Assembly: GCA_920105805.1 (NCBI GenBank)
Contig: CAKKTI010000021.1
Location: forward strand, 45,886 to 109,885
Length of the DNA: 64,000 bases
From: Condylostoma magnum
Taxonomy: Eukaryota; Ciliophora; Heterotrichea; Heterotrichida; Condylostomatidae
Direction of reading: 5' to 3'
In this document: positions 1 through 10,432 of the stretch, piece by piece
Numbering within the stretch: the first letter of the stretch is position 1
Layout: every line of letters starts with the position of its first letter
Translations under genes and position numbers: made by a program
The notes under the pieces: model-generated
Seen by the model: only the letters and a program-made list of their open reading frames with translations
What the model was told of the DNA's origin: nothing
Databases searched by the model: none

Positions 1-662
1 CTAAGAAGCATATAAAAGTTGATTGCTAGGCCCTAGGAGGCTTCAAGGCTGATTTAACATTAGTTTCTGATAAGGATTAAGAAACAATCGGAGTAATAGT
101 TCCTTTTACTGAGCATGGATCCCAGTTTTTCCATTCTGTGAAGAAATACAACTACGAAGTAGATGGAGTAATTGAGATAGCCGGCAAAAAAGTGAAGATA
201 ACCAAGGCTTTAGGTGTATTGGATTGGGTAAGAGCTAGTTTCCCGTATAAAACGACCTGGATCTGGGGAGCTGGTGCAGGATTTTAGGATGGAAAGAAAA
301 TATCGGTGAATGTAGGTGAGTTTATGGGCGGCAACCAATTTGCTAATGCTACTGACGATGCATTGTTCATTGATGATAAAATGATTAAACTTAACACTGT
401 TCAAGTTGATTTTGATTAAACTGATCTTACAAAAACTATTACATTAAAGACTTTAGAAGGTCCTAAGGCACAAGCTAAGATTAGTTTTAAGCCGAAGGGT
501 TAAAAGACAGATTCACTTAATCTATGGCTTATTAAGTAGAACTTGACCAAAGTTTATGGGTAGTTTGAAGGAACTGTTAAGGATGGGGATAAAGAGTATA
601 AGTTTAGTGTGCCTGGGCAGATAGAATTCCAACTAGCTAGATGGTAGTTTTTTAAAATTTGA
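1..662 (+). CDS. DUF2804 family protein, 5' end outside window
   Basis: The reading frame is open from the window edge to a TGA at 660-662, about 219 residues when TAA/TAG are read as Gln. The pattern GVLDWVRASFPYKTTWIWGA near residues 70-90 matches the core of the DUF2804 family (a bacterial and eukaryotic family with no proven reaction), followed by glycine-rich strands (GEFMGGNQFANATDDALF). Several in-frame TAA/TAG codons fall in Gln-compatible positions. The N-terminus lies outside the window. The family call is fairly firm; no biochemical role can be given. The next gene, eL29, begins 205 nt downstream in the same direction. Confidence 0.75.
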
Positions 663-867
663 TTAGAAAGGATTTGTTTTAATTCATACAGTTTATCTCA
701 GCTTTAAAAATCAAAGATTTTTACGTCTTTTTGATCAAAGCTTTCATTGTTGCATATATCTGGTAGTTTGCCCACCATCAGTGGTGTAATTGATATTTTA
801 TAGTTTTAGGACTAGCCAAGGCTAAACAATTTGCCATTTATTTAAAGGTCATAAATATTTATCAGGC

Positions 868-1050
868 ATGGCCAAATCAAAGAACCATACAAATCATAAC
901 CAATCAAGGAAAAACCATAGGAATGGAATCAAGAAGCCCAAAAGGAACATTAAGATTACTTTAAAAGGCTGTGACCTGAAATTTAGAAAGAATAGGAGGC
1001 ATGCTATGATGGGTGACCCCAACTACAAGGGAACAAAGAAAACCGTTTAG
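868..1050 (+). CDS. RPL29: 60S ribosomal protein eL29
   Basis: This 60-residue, very basic protein begins [12 protein letters not shown] and continues with NGIKKPKR, the diagnostic eL29 N-terminus, and has the short length typical of fungi and protists. It is a component of the large ribosomal subunit. No intron is needed. The end is ambiguous: TAG at 1048-1050 gives a 60-residue protein, while reading that TAG as Gln adds only Gln-Leu before TGA at 1054-1056. Both lengths are plausible. The start has the A/T-rich leader and single ATG usual in this window. Confidence 0.95.
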   Translation: MAKSKNHTNHNQSRKNHRNGIKKPKRNIKITLKGCDLKFRKNRRHAMMGDPNYKGTKKTV

Positions 1051-1056
1051 TTATGA

Positions 1057-1441
1057 TTAATCTACCTTTACGAAAACTGCTTTTTTTTAGAGAGGTTTCA
1101 TTATTGCAAACATACCACTTTAGTTGTATAGTTTATTATTGTTTAGGGTGTTATAAAGTTAAATATTGTAAAATAAGTGGAATCTGATGTAGTACAGGAA
1201 ATTAATTCAAAATGTGCTGTTTTCAAAGTAATATGAAGGATTCTGATGCAAATTATTCACGATTATTATATAATTAAGGCATCTAGCAGTAATTAAATAA
1301 TCCTTATGCATAACATACTTAATATGATAGTATATATTGTAATTTTATAGCATTGAATAAAAACACTATATTTGTTTTTATCTATAAGTGCATTATTTTG
1401 CATGAAGCAATTTGACGATTAATCTTGTATTGATAATGAAT
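1057..1441. other. intergenic, AT-rich
   Basis: This stretch holds the 3' flank of eL29 and the 5' flank of the kinase-like gene. I see no RNA gene, repeat or coding pattern. It is among the longer spacers in a segment where most gaps are under 200 nt. Confidence 0.6.
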
Positions 1442-3010
1442 ATGGGAAATTGTTGCTATTCTAGGCCTGAAAATTTTAAGAAGTAAAATCAATCCTTAGC
1501 AAGCGAAGAAGTCATGTCTAGAACAAAGCATAGTGAAAAAGAATAACCAATATAACATTAAACAACAAATCAAATCAACTCTAATATTTTTCATTTGCAA
1601 CAAATACAGATACTAGATTAAATATATTAATAGGAAGATTCAATAAAGGAAAATAACTAATACAGGGTTTGTAATTGTAAGCATATTCATACATAATTTT
1701 TATATGTAATGTACTCCATCAGAAAATCAGGATAAAGAAGCAGAGTAAGATTTAAAAGAATGACTGAGTCCTTAATAACATTCAATCACCCTAATATACT
1801 TCGTTTATAAGATATTTAAATTTAGAAAGACTGCTATAATGTAATAGTAGAGCATTCAAATGGTAAAGATCTCCATTATTTTCAAAATTAAATGGAGGAC
1901 CCTAATATATTCTATATAAAATAGATTTTTATGTCCTTACTATCAGCTGTTGACCACTTTTAGCAAAAAGGCTATTGCTTTAGAGATTTGAAGCCAGAAA
2001 ATGTACTTATTGAAACAACATAATAAAATGCATTTGTCAAAATCATTAATTATTTAAACATAGCACCGATTTAAGATGGAGTTAGTTATTTGCAGTAAAA
2101 TTAGCTCAATTATAATTACGTAGCCCCTGAAATTGCTTTAGAATACACAGATATAAGTAATGCTGATATATGAAGTGTTGGAATGATAATTTATACACTC
2201 GTTACTAATAAGTTACCCTTTGAAGGAAACAATTGAAGATAAACAAAATAAAATCTTATATCTAGAAAGATTTCATTTAACTCAGATAATTTAATAAATA
2301 ACAAATAATTAACAAATCTACTGCATTAAATTTTGAAAAAGAATCCTAGAAAGCGTATTTAAGTTAGAAATGCAATGAAGCATCCATTTTTTAGTATTTA
2401 ACCTAATCCCAAACTATCTCAAATACATGTTTAATCAATCTTGCAATTTCATAATTATTCACTCTTCAAACGAGTTTGCTTATAATATTGATACCAATAT
2501 ATTCCATTTAACCAGCTAAAGGATATACTAATTTCATATAAAAGTCTTGATTATACATGCTCCAATGGGATAATTAATGAATAATTGAAGTAAATAGTAT
2601 AGAATGATGTTTATTTAAACTAACTACGTTAATATGATAACATAAAATGAAGATAATTTGCGACAATGTGCCTTACTTCGGCTTTAACTATAGATTAAGC
2701 TGAAAAAATATTTGATCTTATTAATTTTGAGCAGAAAGAAGCTATTATTCCAAGCTAAATTAAAAGGATGCTCTTAAAACTAGGAAAAGGTAATTAAATT
2801 TAAAAAATATACAAAAGTATTAAATTAGAATTAATAAACTCCTTAACATATGATTACTTTTTGGAAGTTATGCTATATGAGAAAAGAGGCAAAAAATCAT
2901 TAACAATTTAAAATAATGTGATAAATGAAATTAATAGATAGTTTGAAGAAGAAGAAAATATAGCAGATAATTTAAAAGTTGAGTTTAATAGGTCTGAAAC
3001 GATGAGTTAG
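1442..3010 (+). CDS. CDPK-like pseudokinase, putatively N-myristoylated
   Basis: The 522-residue protein begins MGNCCYSRP. Gly2 with following Cys residues suggests N-myristoylation and palmitoylation, which decides this ATG over the in-frame one at 1436. A kinase fold follows: FNHPNILRLQD, FRDLKPENVLIE, YVAPEIALEY, ADIWSVGMIIYTLVT and KHPFF. The Trp of ADIWSVG is encoded by TGA at 2171. Catalytic signatures are damaged. No glycine loop is visible, the VAIK-like site reads VMYSI without Lys, and DFG is replaced by NYL; only the HRD Asp remains, as FRD. The C-terminal 200 residues look like degenerate EF-hands without acidic calcium ligands. I infer a membrane-anchored pseudokinase of the calcium-dependent kinase family. 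The stop could be TAG 3008 or a later codon up to TGA near 3172. Confidence 0.75.
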
Positions 3011-3836
3011 GTAGTCATAGTAGTTTTTATTATTTTTAGTGTAAATTCATATTAGAAAGATCCTTTTAGTAAAATTATTGTATGCAGCTTTATTTATGTA
3101 GGTAATTCTATTAATAAAGCCATTATTAGTTCTGGGCTTGTAAAATGTTGCCTTATTATATAGAGATAACCATGAGTATAATAAATTGTCTTATATCCAT
3201 ACTAAATATTGTAAAATCTGCCTTATATATAGTTTTTAATAAAGTTCTATTAAGAAAAGCTACTCATTCAAATCAATAATCCTTATCAAGTTTAATTCCC
3301 AAATACATTGAATAAAGTTGGTATTAAAGCCAGAAAACGTTGTTTTAATTTAACTTATCCGTGTAAAAGTGATATTATATACTTTATTGGGTAGAAAATT
3401 AATTAAAATTTACACTTTATCCCTGATTTCTATGCACAATAAAGTATATTTACACTATTATATAGATTCATATACAAAGAGTCTTGCAAAATCAATTATC
3501 CTTTATCATACCAGAAATCTAATTGGTCAAATTTACAAAATTGTTGGAATTCTTTAGATAAAGAAAGGATAAGTATCAAGATAAAGTAAGTAAAGTAATT
3601 AATTATTAAAATAAGCTATTTATATCAGATGGTGATGCATGTTTGACATCATTGTCAGAGACCTATTTTTATCATCATTCAACATATTTATTATTAAACA
3701 TTTTATTATTTGATTAGAGTGTACTTTTAATTCACTACCCCTTTTGGTATACAAAGTCATTTTAAAGCTATTAAATACTTTGGTAATACAATAGTAAACG
3801 CAATAAAATTATAGTGCACAAAATAATAAAAACAGA
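3011..3836. other. AT-rich intergenic region
   Basis: More than 800 nt between the pseudokinase gene and the convergent condensin gene contain no domain I can recognise on either strand. A standard-code open frame at 3369-3557 has unstructured AT-driven composition and is not taken as a gene. The first part may be 3' UTR, or an extension of the pseudokinase. Confidence 0.5.
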
Positions 3837-5438
3837 TTAATTATTAGTTATAGTAAAATTACAGTCATCTAAAGTATTCAGTGTTAAATTATTTTCATTT
3901 GCTAAATGTAGAAGAGTTATAAAACATGAATGAATTGAAAGATTCTATGTTTAATCTTACGGCAGATATTACGGAAGTTCTTATATAATATCCATAAAAT
4001 TGCTTCGATTCTCTCTATATTCAAGTCTTGATCACAATTCACTTTTCACTCTTTTCATGTCCAAACCTTTTGAACTTTTGTTATAATTAATTTTTTCCTA
4101 ATATTCCTCTTGTATTAGATCATCTTCTACAGCAAAGAAGTCTTAACTAATATCTTAATCATAATTATCATCAATTATTACATTGTTAACTTTTTCTTCT
4201 TCGTAAAATAATTTAACTTGTGTTTATGGCCTATTGAAGCACCTTATTAAACGTTGTATAGTAAAATTATGATCTGGTGGCAGAAGTTGTAATGATTATG
4301 CTCATTCTTCTATTATTCTGTTAGAGTAATAATTATTACTTTATCTGTCTTGTTTCAAAATTTCATCTTTATTTATTTCTAGATTGGATTAGAAATTAAA
4401 ATTTGATGCTTTCTTTCTTCTTTGTTGTTAATTCTTTGATCGTAGTGTTGTAGTTTTTCAAAATTCAAAACCTCCTCATTTGCTTAAAGGTTAATCCTTT
4501 AGGAAATTATAATCGTCGTTTTGTACTATATTACTTATTTTATCGAGAAGATCATTTTATTACACTGCAACTATCTCTTGCTGATAATTCTAATTGTCTA
4601 TATCATCTAAAATTTGATTAAACTCTAACATTTCATCCTTAAATTCCTCATCTGTAGTTACCTCAGATGTTAAACTTTAATTTAAAATATCAAATCCATT
4701 ATCAAGTTCATCAAACATTTGTTTAACTTTAGAAAAATCTTAAACTTACTATAAATATCTCCCTTCAAAGGCATCTAATTCTGGTAGAATGGTGTCATTT
4801 CTAATATTAGCAATATCTGTAAAATCATAATTTAGTGCTGCTTCCTATTTCTACCAATTTTGACTATTTTCCTCAGTTTTGATTGAGGTCATTAAAATCA
4901 ATTCAGCTAACTCACTGGTAGTAAGATGCCCTAGTAAAAGTCCATCTAAACTAGACGCATCGAAATACTAAGCAATTTATTTGAAATAAGGATCAAAATC
5001 AAACATTTTCTCGAATCGTTGCACTGTAATATTATCTATATTAGTTTCCAGCGTTCTTCCTCCATTGTATCTTTTCCTCTTTTTCTTCTTCTATTCTCCC
5101 TAATCATCTGCATTTTCTGATACTTTAGTTCTATTAATACCGCCTAAAATCTTAAAACTTTCAGCATGTACATAATCAACACAAAATCCGTATATTCTTG
5201 CACATTGATCAATTCCATTTGAGTACTCATGTCATAATATTTCCTTATCTATTACTTAATCCTCCATTCTTTAAAACACTGATGAGGTTTCGTCAATTAT
5301 TCTGTGTTCAAAAGCATTTTGTTTGTTTATTTTGTTCTAAAAGGCAAGATTTACAACATTTCTGTATTTACTAATGTTATCGTCTAAACTAAAGTGGCTT
5401 TTACGCTGTTTTCTTCTTGAGTCTTCTATAATTTACAT
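3837..5438 (-). CDS. NCAPH: condensin complex subunit 2 (CAP-H/Barren kleisin)
   Basis: The protein (533 residues) is the kleisin of condensin I, bridging the SMC2-SMC4 heads during chromosome condensation. N-terminal CAP-H features are clear: RIYGFCVDYVHAESFKILGG, a LETNIDNITVQRFEKMFDFDP block, then LLLGHLT. The C-terminal winged helix ends with MKRVKSELW and SCFITLLHLANENNLTL, the most conserved CAP-H signature. TGA encodes Trp in several places (EILWHEYSNG, KWGGFEFW). It is shorter than animal CAP-H, mainly through reduced linkers. The chosen stop is TAA 3839-3837, shortly after the conserved end; reading on to the next TGA would add about 40 residues of low-quality sequence, which supports TAA as a true terminator here. 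Divergent from the CEP164-like gene (155 nt between starts). Confidence 0.9.
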
Positions 5439-5593
5439 TTTTAATTTTAGTTGGGTTTTTCAAAGAGTGTAATATCCATATAAACCAGCCTGTTCTCTAT
5501 AATACAGATCCTTCTTTTATTTAATACTCTATAAATTTCAAACAGTCTCGTATACATTTGAAACTCAAACGTTATTAGTTTACACATTTAAAA

Positions 5594-7708
5594 ATGATAG
5601 ATGGCAGTATGATTCTAGAAGAGCAAATAGATGAGGATTATGAGCCTTCAAAAGAGGAAATTTTAGAATACGCGGACTGACTAGGCATGCAGCTACCCTA
5701 AGACAAAGATTTACTATACATTGCCAAAGAAGGACTCAAGGCACCCCTACCAGAACCTTGAAAACCTTGTAAAACTTAAGACGATGATATTTATTACTTT
5801 AACTTCGAATCAGGCGAATCTGTATGGGAACATCCTTGTGATAGTTATTATAAGTAAAAGTTCATTGAAGCCAAAAGGTCTAAATCATTATTGTTTAAAT
5901 AAAATACTAGAAGTCCTGATAAACAAATCGGAGGATCAAAGGCCGGAAAAAGAATCGGATAGGCTTTATAAATGGCACCTTTACAGCCATAACAGATAAT
6001 GCAATAGGAAAATAAAGGGCTGATTGATAAGAAGTCAGAGATGCAAGGGAAATTTGAGTAAGAAAAAGCAGTTATTGAATAAGAATTTAAGAATTTAAAG
6101 GAGGCTAAGCAGAGGGAATTCGATGATTAGTTAGAGAGAAAGAAGTTGTAATTAAGTAAAAGTTTTAAGCCTTAAACTGTAAATGAAGAAGATAAGTAAA
6201 AAGTATTTAATGAAAGAAGACAAAAATTAAAAGCATAGTCTGAGATTATACTCTAAAGTGAAGAATAGAAAATGCTGCAGTAAAAGGATGAAAGATTAAG
6301 ACTTATGGCGTAAAATCATAAAATTAAAATTGATACTGAAAAGTAGAAAAATGGGAACTAGAATTAAATAATTGAGGAAAATAATAAAAAAGTAATAGAA
6401 TTAAAGGATGAAATTGAACTTATTAAAAAGAGAATTGATAGAGAAAATAATGATCTATAATTTGAAAATTAAAGACACTAGAAAAGAGTTAGTAATATGA
6501 AATAAGATGCCTAGGATGAGATTGATCGGCTAAAGAAAAAACATATGAGTGAATAATAGATGAATAATGAATAATTACAAGAACTAGAGTAATACGAGCT
6601 AAATTTAAAGTAATAGTATGAAACTGATTTGAAAGAATACATAATGCAGAAAGAAATAGAACTTGATGGTTTAAAGTATGAAAGATAGCAAAAACAAGAA
6701 TAAGAACACTAAAAGATGCTGGAAACATTTGAAAGCTAATAAAGAACGGAGTTTTTGTAGAAGTAAATACATTATGAAAATGAGTAAAAGGATGAATTGG
6801 AGTAATATTAAAAGAAACTATAAGAATAAATGGTTTATGACGTTAGTAATTATGAGTAAGAGCTTTAAATGGATTAATAAAATTTCAATTTATTTGATAA
6901 AATCGAAGAATAGCTTAATACACTAATCGTAAGGAAAAAATAGTTAGAAAATGATATAGATACAGCTAAAAATAAAGAAAATTTATTAAATGCACAAATT
7001 CAAAGCTTAAATCACAGTATAGAAAACTAAGAACATAGCTAATACTAACTAAATACCATTAAAAGTTAGATTTAGTAAATAGAATAAGAAATTTTACAGA
7101 GTAAACTAGAAAGAACTGATAAATTTAAACAATTAGACCAATAAATGCAAAACTTGAAAACTTTAGTATAAAAGGAATAAATACCATACTTTGATATTGA
7201 AACCGATGTACAAAAGGCTCCAAAAGATTCATTAAAATAAGAACAAAAGCTATTAGAATATGACTAACAAAAATGAAGAAGAGATATAAAGGAAGCAAGA
7301 AGGAATAACGATATTGATAAAATTTTACAACTAAAAAAGGTAAAATAGATAATTGATAAAAGAATCTAAATCCATAATTAAAGACTTAATAAATACCGAA
7401 GTTAAAGTACCAAACGAAAAAGCAGTTAACCAACAAGATAAAGACAGCAAATAAACGAGGAGAAACTTATCAATAATTGACGTTAAAGCGAGATTGATGC
7501 AACTAATATAACATTTGATAATATTTACAAGTAAAGGCCATATACACCCCTACGAGCTTATGACAGGCACTTAAATAAATTCAACGATAGAAGAACAACA
7601 GTTTAAGAAGTAATCCGCAAGCAAAGCTCCTGACTAAACAGTTTAAAATTTAAACTTAACCAAGACTTAAAAAACCTAACAAGTGGACATAAGGTATATA
7701 TGTACTGA
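5594..7708 (+). CDS. CEP164: CEP164-like basal-body distal appendage protein (WW domain, coiled coil)
   Basis: The 704-residue protein starts with the CEP164 N-terminal module: EDYEPSKEEILEYADWLGM, LLYIAKEGLKAPLPEPW, then a WW domain IYYFNFESGESVWEHPCDSYY (residues about 15-90). The first WW-domain Trp is a TGA codon at 5759 and the second is TGG, a direct internal demonstration that TGA is read as Trp. The rest is a long Glu/Lys/Gln coiled coil. CEP164 sits on distal appendages of centrioles and basal bodies, where it docks them to the membrane. TGA at 7706-7708 is the chosen stop; it lies 44 nt from the end of the convergent PP2C gene. The domain call is strong; the exact C-terminus is not. 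Confidence 0.9.
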
Positions 7709-7752
7709 CAGTTAATAATACAATTTTACGTATAATTTCCCATAACATTTTA

Positions 7753-8598
7753 CTAATTAAAACATAGAACAACAACAGCAACATTATCTCTACTTCCTTG
7801 ATTAATAGCTCTGTTAACTAACTCCGATGCAATTTCTTAGCTACTATTTGTCCTAATACTTAACAAATCTCTATCTTCCACAACATCCCACAATCCATCA
7901 CTAGCAATTACCATAAATCTATCTTTATGACTGATAACTCTTCTATTGATATACGGTGTGGCAATAACCCCGCAATTTTTTAAATGATGATCTCCCAAAG
8001 CTCTTGTAACAGCCAGTTAACCAGCAACCCTTCCTTAACTTACAATACCTCCTCCCTGTACAATTCTACTGATTTCACTTTAATTTAACCCATGATGATT
8101 CTCAGTTAATACTTCAAAGCCATTTACACCTACTAATACTGCCTTGGAGTCCCCTACATTCGCAGTGTATAATACTTTATACTCATTCTCACGTCTTATA
8201 TAGGCTACAGTGGCTGTGGTACCCGAGGCAATTGCCCCTGCGAGTCGTAGTTAATCATCAATTCTAAGAAAGCATGTATTAATTGCATTTGTTATATTTT
8301 GACGATTTGACTGAATTGATCGTTGGAACTCGGAATGAAAGCGATTTTTGCAGTAATCAACTGCCTCTGATCCTCCATGACCATCAAATATAGCAAAATA
8401 CCCTTGGTTTGGATCTCCCATAAAGGAATCAACAATTCTAGAAGCGTCTTCCATGTTTGGCCTAAATCTGAAATTAGGGTCAAATCTATATGCATAATTA
8501 GAAACAGACATAGCCCTTGGATTATACTCGCCATTCTAATTGAAAGGCTACTAATTAATTGCAATAGGACTATAATCCGATGCATAAGTAGTTCGCAT
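7753..8598 (-). CDS. PP2C-family Ser/Thr protein phosphatase
   Basis: The 281-residue protein carries the ordered PPM/PP2C motifs: FRPNMEDASR near residue 45, FAIFDGHGGSEA with metal-binding Asp and Gly, ASGTTATVAYI, TANVGDSKAVL, AVTRALGDHHLK, IASDGLWDVV and the terminal DNVAVVVL. All metal-coordinating Asp positions I can identify are present, so it should be an active Mn/Mg-dependent phosphatase. The family ends right after DNVAVVVL, and TAG (7755-7753) followed by TAA falls two residues later. Continuing past them stays open through the whole antisense of the CEP164-like gene, so TAG or TAA must act as terminator here. It is divergent from the PP2A scaffold gene (80 nt between starts). Confidence 0.95.
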
Positions 8599-8678
8599 TT
8601 TTAATATTCAAATTCCCTTAAACAAAACCTAATACACAACTCTTAAAACTTCTAAAACACTTCTTAAATAAAACTACT

Positions 8679-10376
8679 ATGGCAGACATAAACCCTATCG
8701 AACTTCTCCAAGAGGAGTTAAAATCAGACGAGACTTATATAAAAGTAAACGCTATTCACAGAGTTAGAACAATAGCAACAGTAATGGGCCCTGAGGCCAC
8801 CCGCTCCTCCCTAATTCCATTTTTAGGCAGTTTAGTGAATCACGATGAGGACGAAGTCCTCTTTGCCCTTGCTGAGGAGCTCGGTAACCTTTCCACCTAT
8901 ATAGCGGGCTCTCCCAGCATCCTAATAACTTACTTAGAGTCCCTTGCAGCAATGGAAGAGACAGTGGTGAGAAACCAGGCTGTGAAGTCATTAAGAGTAC
9001 TGACAGATTAGCTTTCTGACAGTGATGTTTCCTCTTTAATGGCTACGATGGTGCTGAAATTAGCCTCTTCTGATGTATTTAGTGCAAGGGTGTCGGCATG
9101 TGGGCTGTTTTCAGCTGTTTATAGTAGGAGTGGAGGGGCTAAGGATAGACTGAGGCAAAGGTTCCTAGAGTTGTGCAGTGAGGACAGTCCGATTGTCAGG
9201 AGGGCAGCTGCTAGTTAAATTGGGGATTTCTGTAAGATTCTAGAGAAAACTGTACTTGTATCTGCGGTTATTCCAGTTTTCAGGCAGCTGTGCTAGGATG
9301 ATTAGGACTAAGTAAGGATTCTGTGTCTTGATAGCTTGATTTAAATTGCTAAGTTGCTGACTAAGGAGGATAACAGACTGCATTTGATACCTATCATACT
9401 GTCCATGGCCGAGGATAAGTCATGGTAAGTAAAAATGCACATTGCTAAGAAGTTTCCTATGCTGGAGGAAGCATTGGGTAGAGATATAGCGGAGAATTCG
9501 TTGTTATAGAACTTTTTGCTTTTGTTGAGGGATAATGAGCTTGATGTAAGAGCTGCTACACTGACTTCACTGGCATTGATTACTCCTAATATATCTGTTG
9601 ATAAAATACAGTCCCATATATACCCAGCTCTCCAGTCATTGGTATCGGACACTGCCAGTAATATGAGTATAAGAAGAAACGCAGCAGATGCTATCAGTGT
9701 TATAGGGAAGACCATGGGAAATGAGTTCACACTTAACAATCTAGTACCATTAGTCATGAATCTCCTAAACGACGACAATCCTGAGGTAAAACTGCACGTT
9801 TTGGGAAGTATTGGGAAAATAAGTGATTAAGTTGGGCCAAATCTACTAGACAGCTAATTAGTTGAAATAATTGAAAACTTAATAAAGGATTCTCCGCATT
9901 GGAGAGTAAGGGAGTCTATCGTCAATCTATCAGTTGAGCTAGGAACGAGTGTTGGGCAAGAATTGTTTGTGTAGAAACTGTAAGAAATCTATTTCAATTT
10001 CTTAACAGACTCAGTAGGTGCTGTCAGAGAGGCTGGAATTAAATGCTTGAAATAACTTCATGAGTACTTTGGAGAGTCTTGGGTGCAAGAGCAAATGATG
10101 CCTAAAATGAACGATGTGTATAAGCAAGAGCTAGGCTATCTTCATAGAATAACTGTAATTAAATGCATCGGGCAGCTAAAAGTACCATTGGACAACTTCT
10201 CTGAATTGATTAACTAAGCCTCAAAAGACACTGTTCCCAATGTAAGGCTAGTACTATGCAAGGTGTTGAGGCAATGCTGGAACCAAGAGCCATTTATACG
10301 AGAATGTGTGCAAAAGATGACAAATGATTCTGATGTTGATGTCAAACATTTCGCTGAGATAATGCTAGGGGAATAG
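8679..10376 (+). CDS. PPP2R1: PP2A scaffolding subunit A (PR65, HEAT repeats)
   Basis: The 565-residue protein begins ELLQEELKSDETYIKVNAIHRV and proceeds through about 15 HEAT repeats with the PR65 pattern (VRRAAA, DDQDQVRILCLDSL, DKSWQVKMHIAKKFP, DDNPEVKLHVLGSI, DSPHWRVRESIV, DSVGAVREAGI). It scaffolds catalytic C and regulatory B subunits of protein phosphatase 2A. Length matches the family (about 590). All Gln-compatible TAA/TAG codons are read through until TAG 10374, where PR65 proteins end. Base composition is noticeably more GC-rich than in the neighbouring AT-rich genes, and conventional long frames exist here only because fewer Gln codons are TAA/TAG. Confidence 0.97.
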
Positions 10377-10432
10377 TTTAGATAAAAATTAGCAACTTTT
10401 TTAACCCAAAAATGAATTTAAAACTTATAAAA

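Noticed and set aside
3369-3557. 62-residue open frame on the plus strand
   Set aside because: Unstructured composition in an AT-rich gap, no family likeness and no closed-frame argument under this code.
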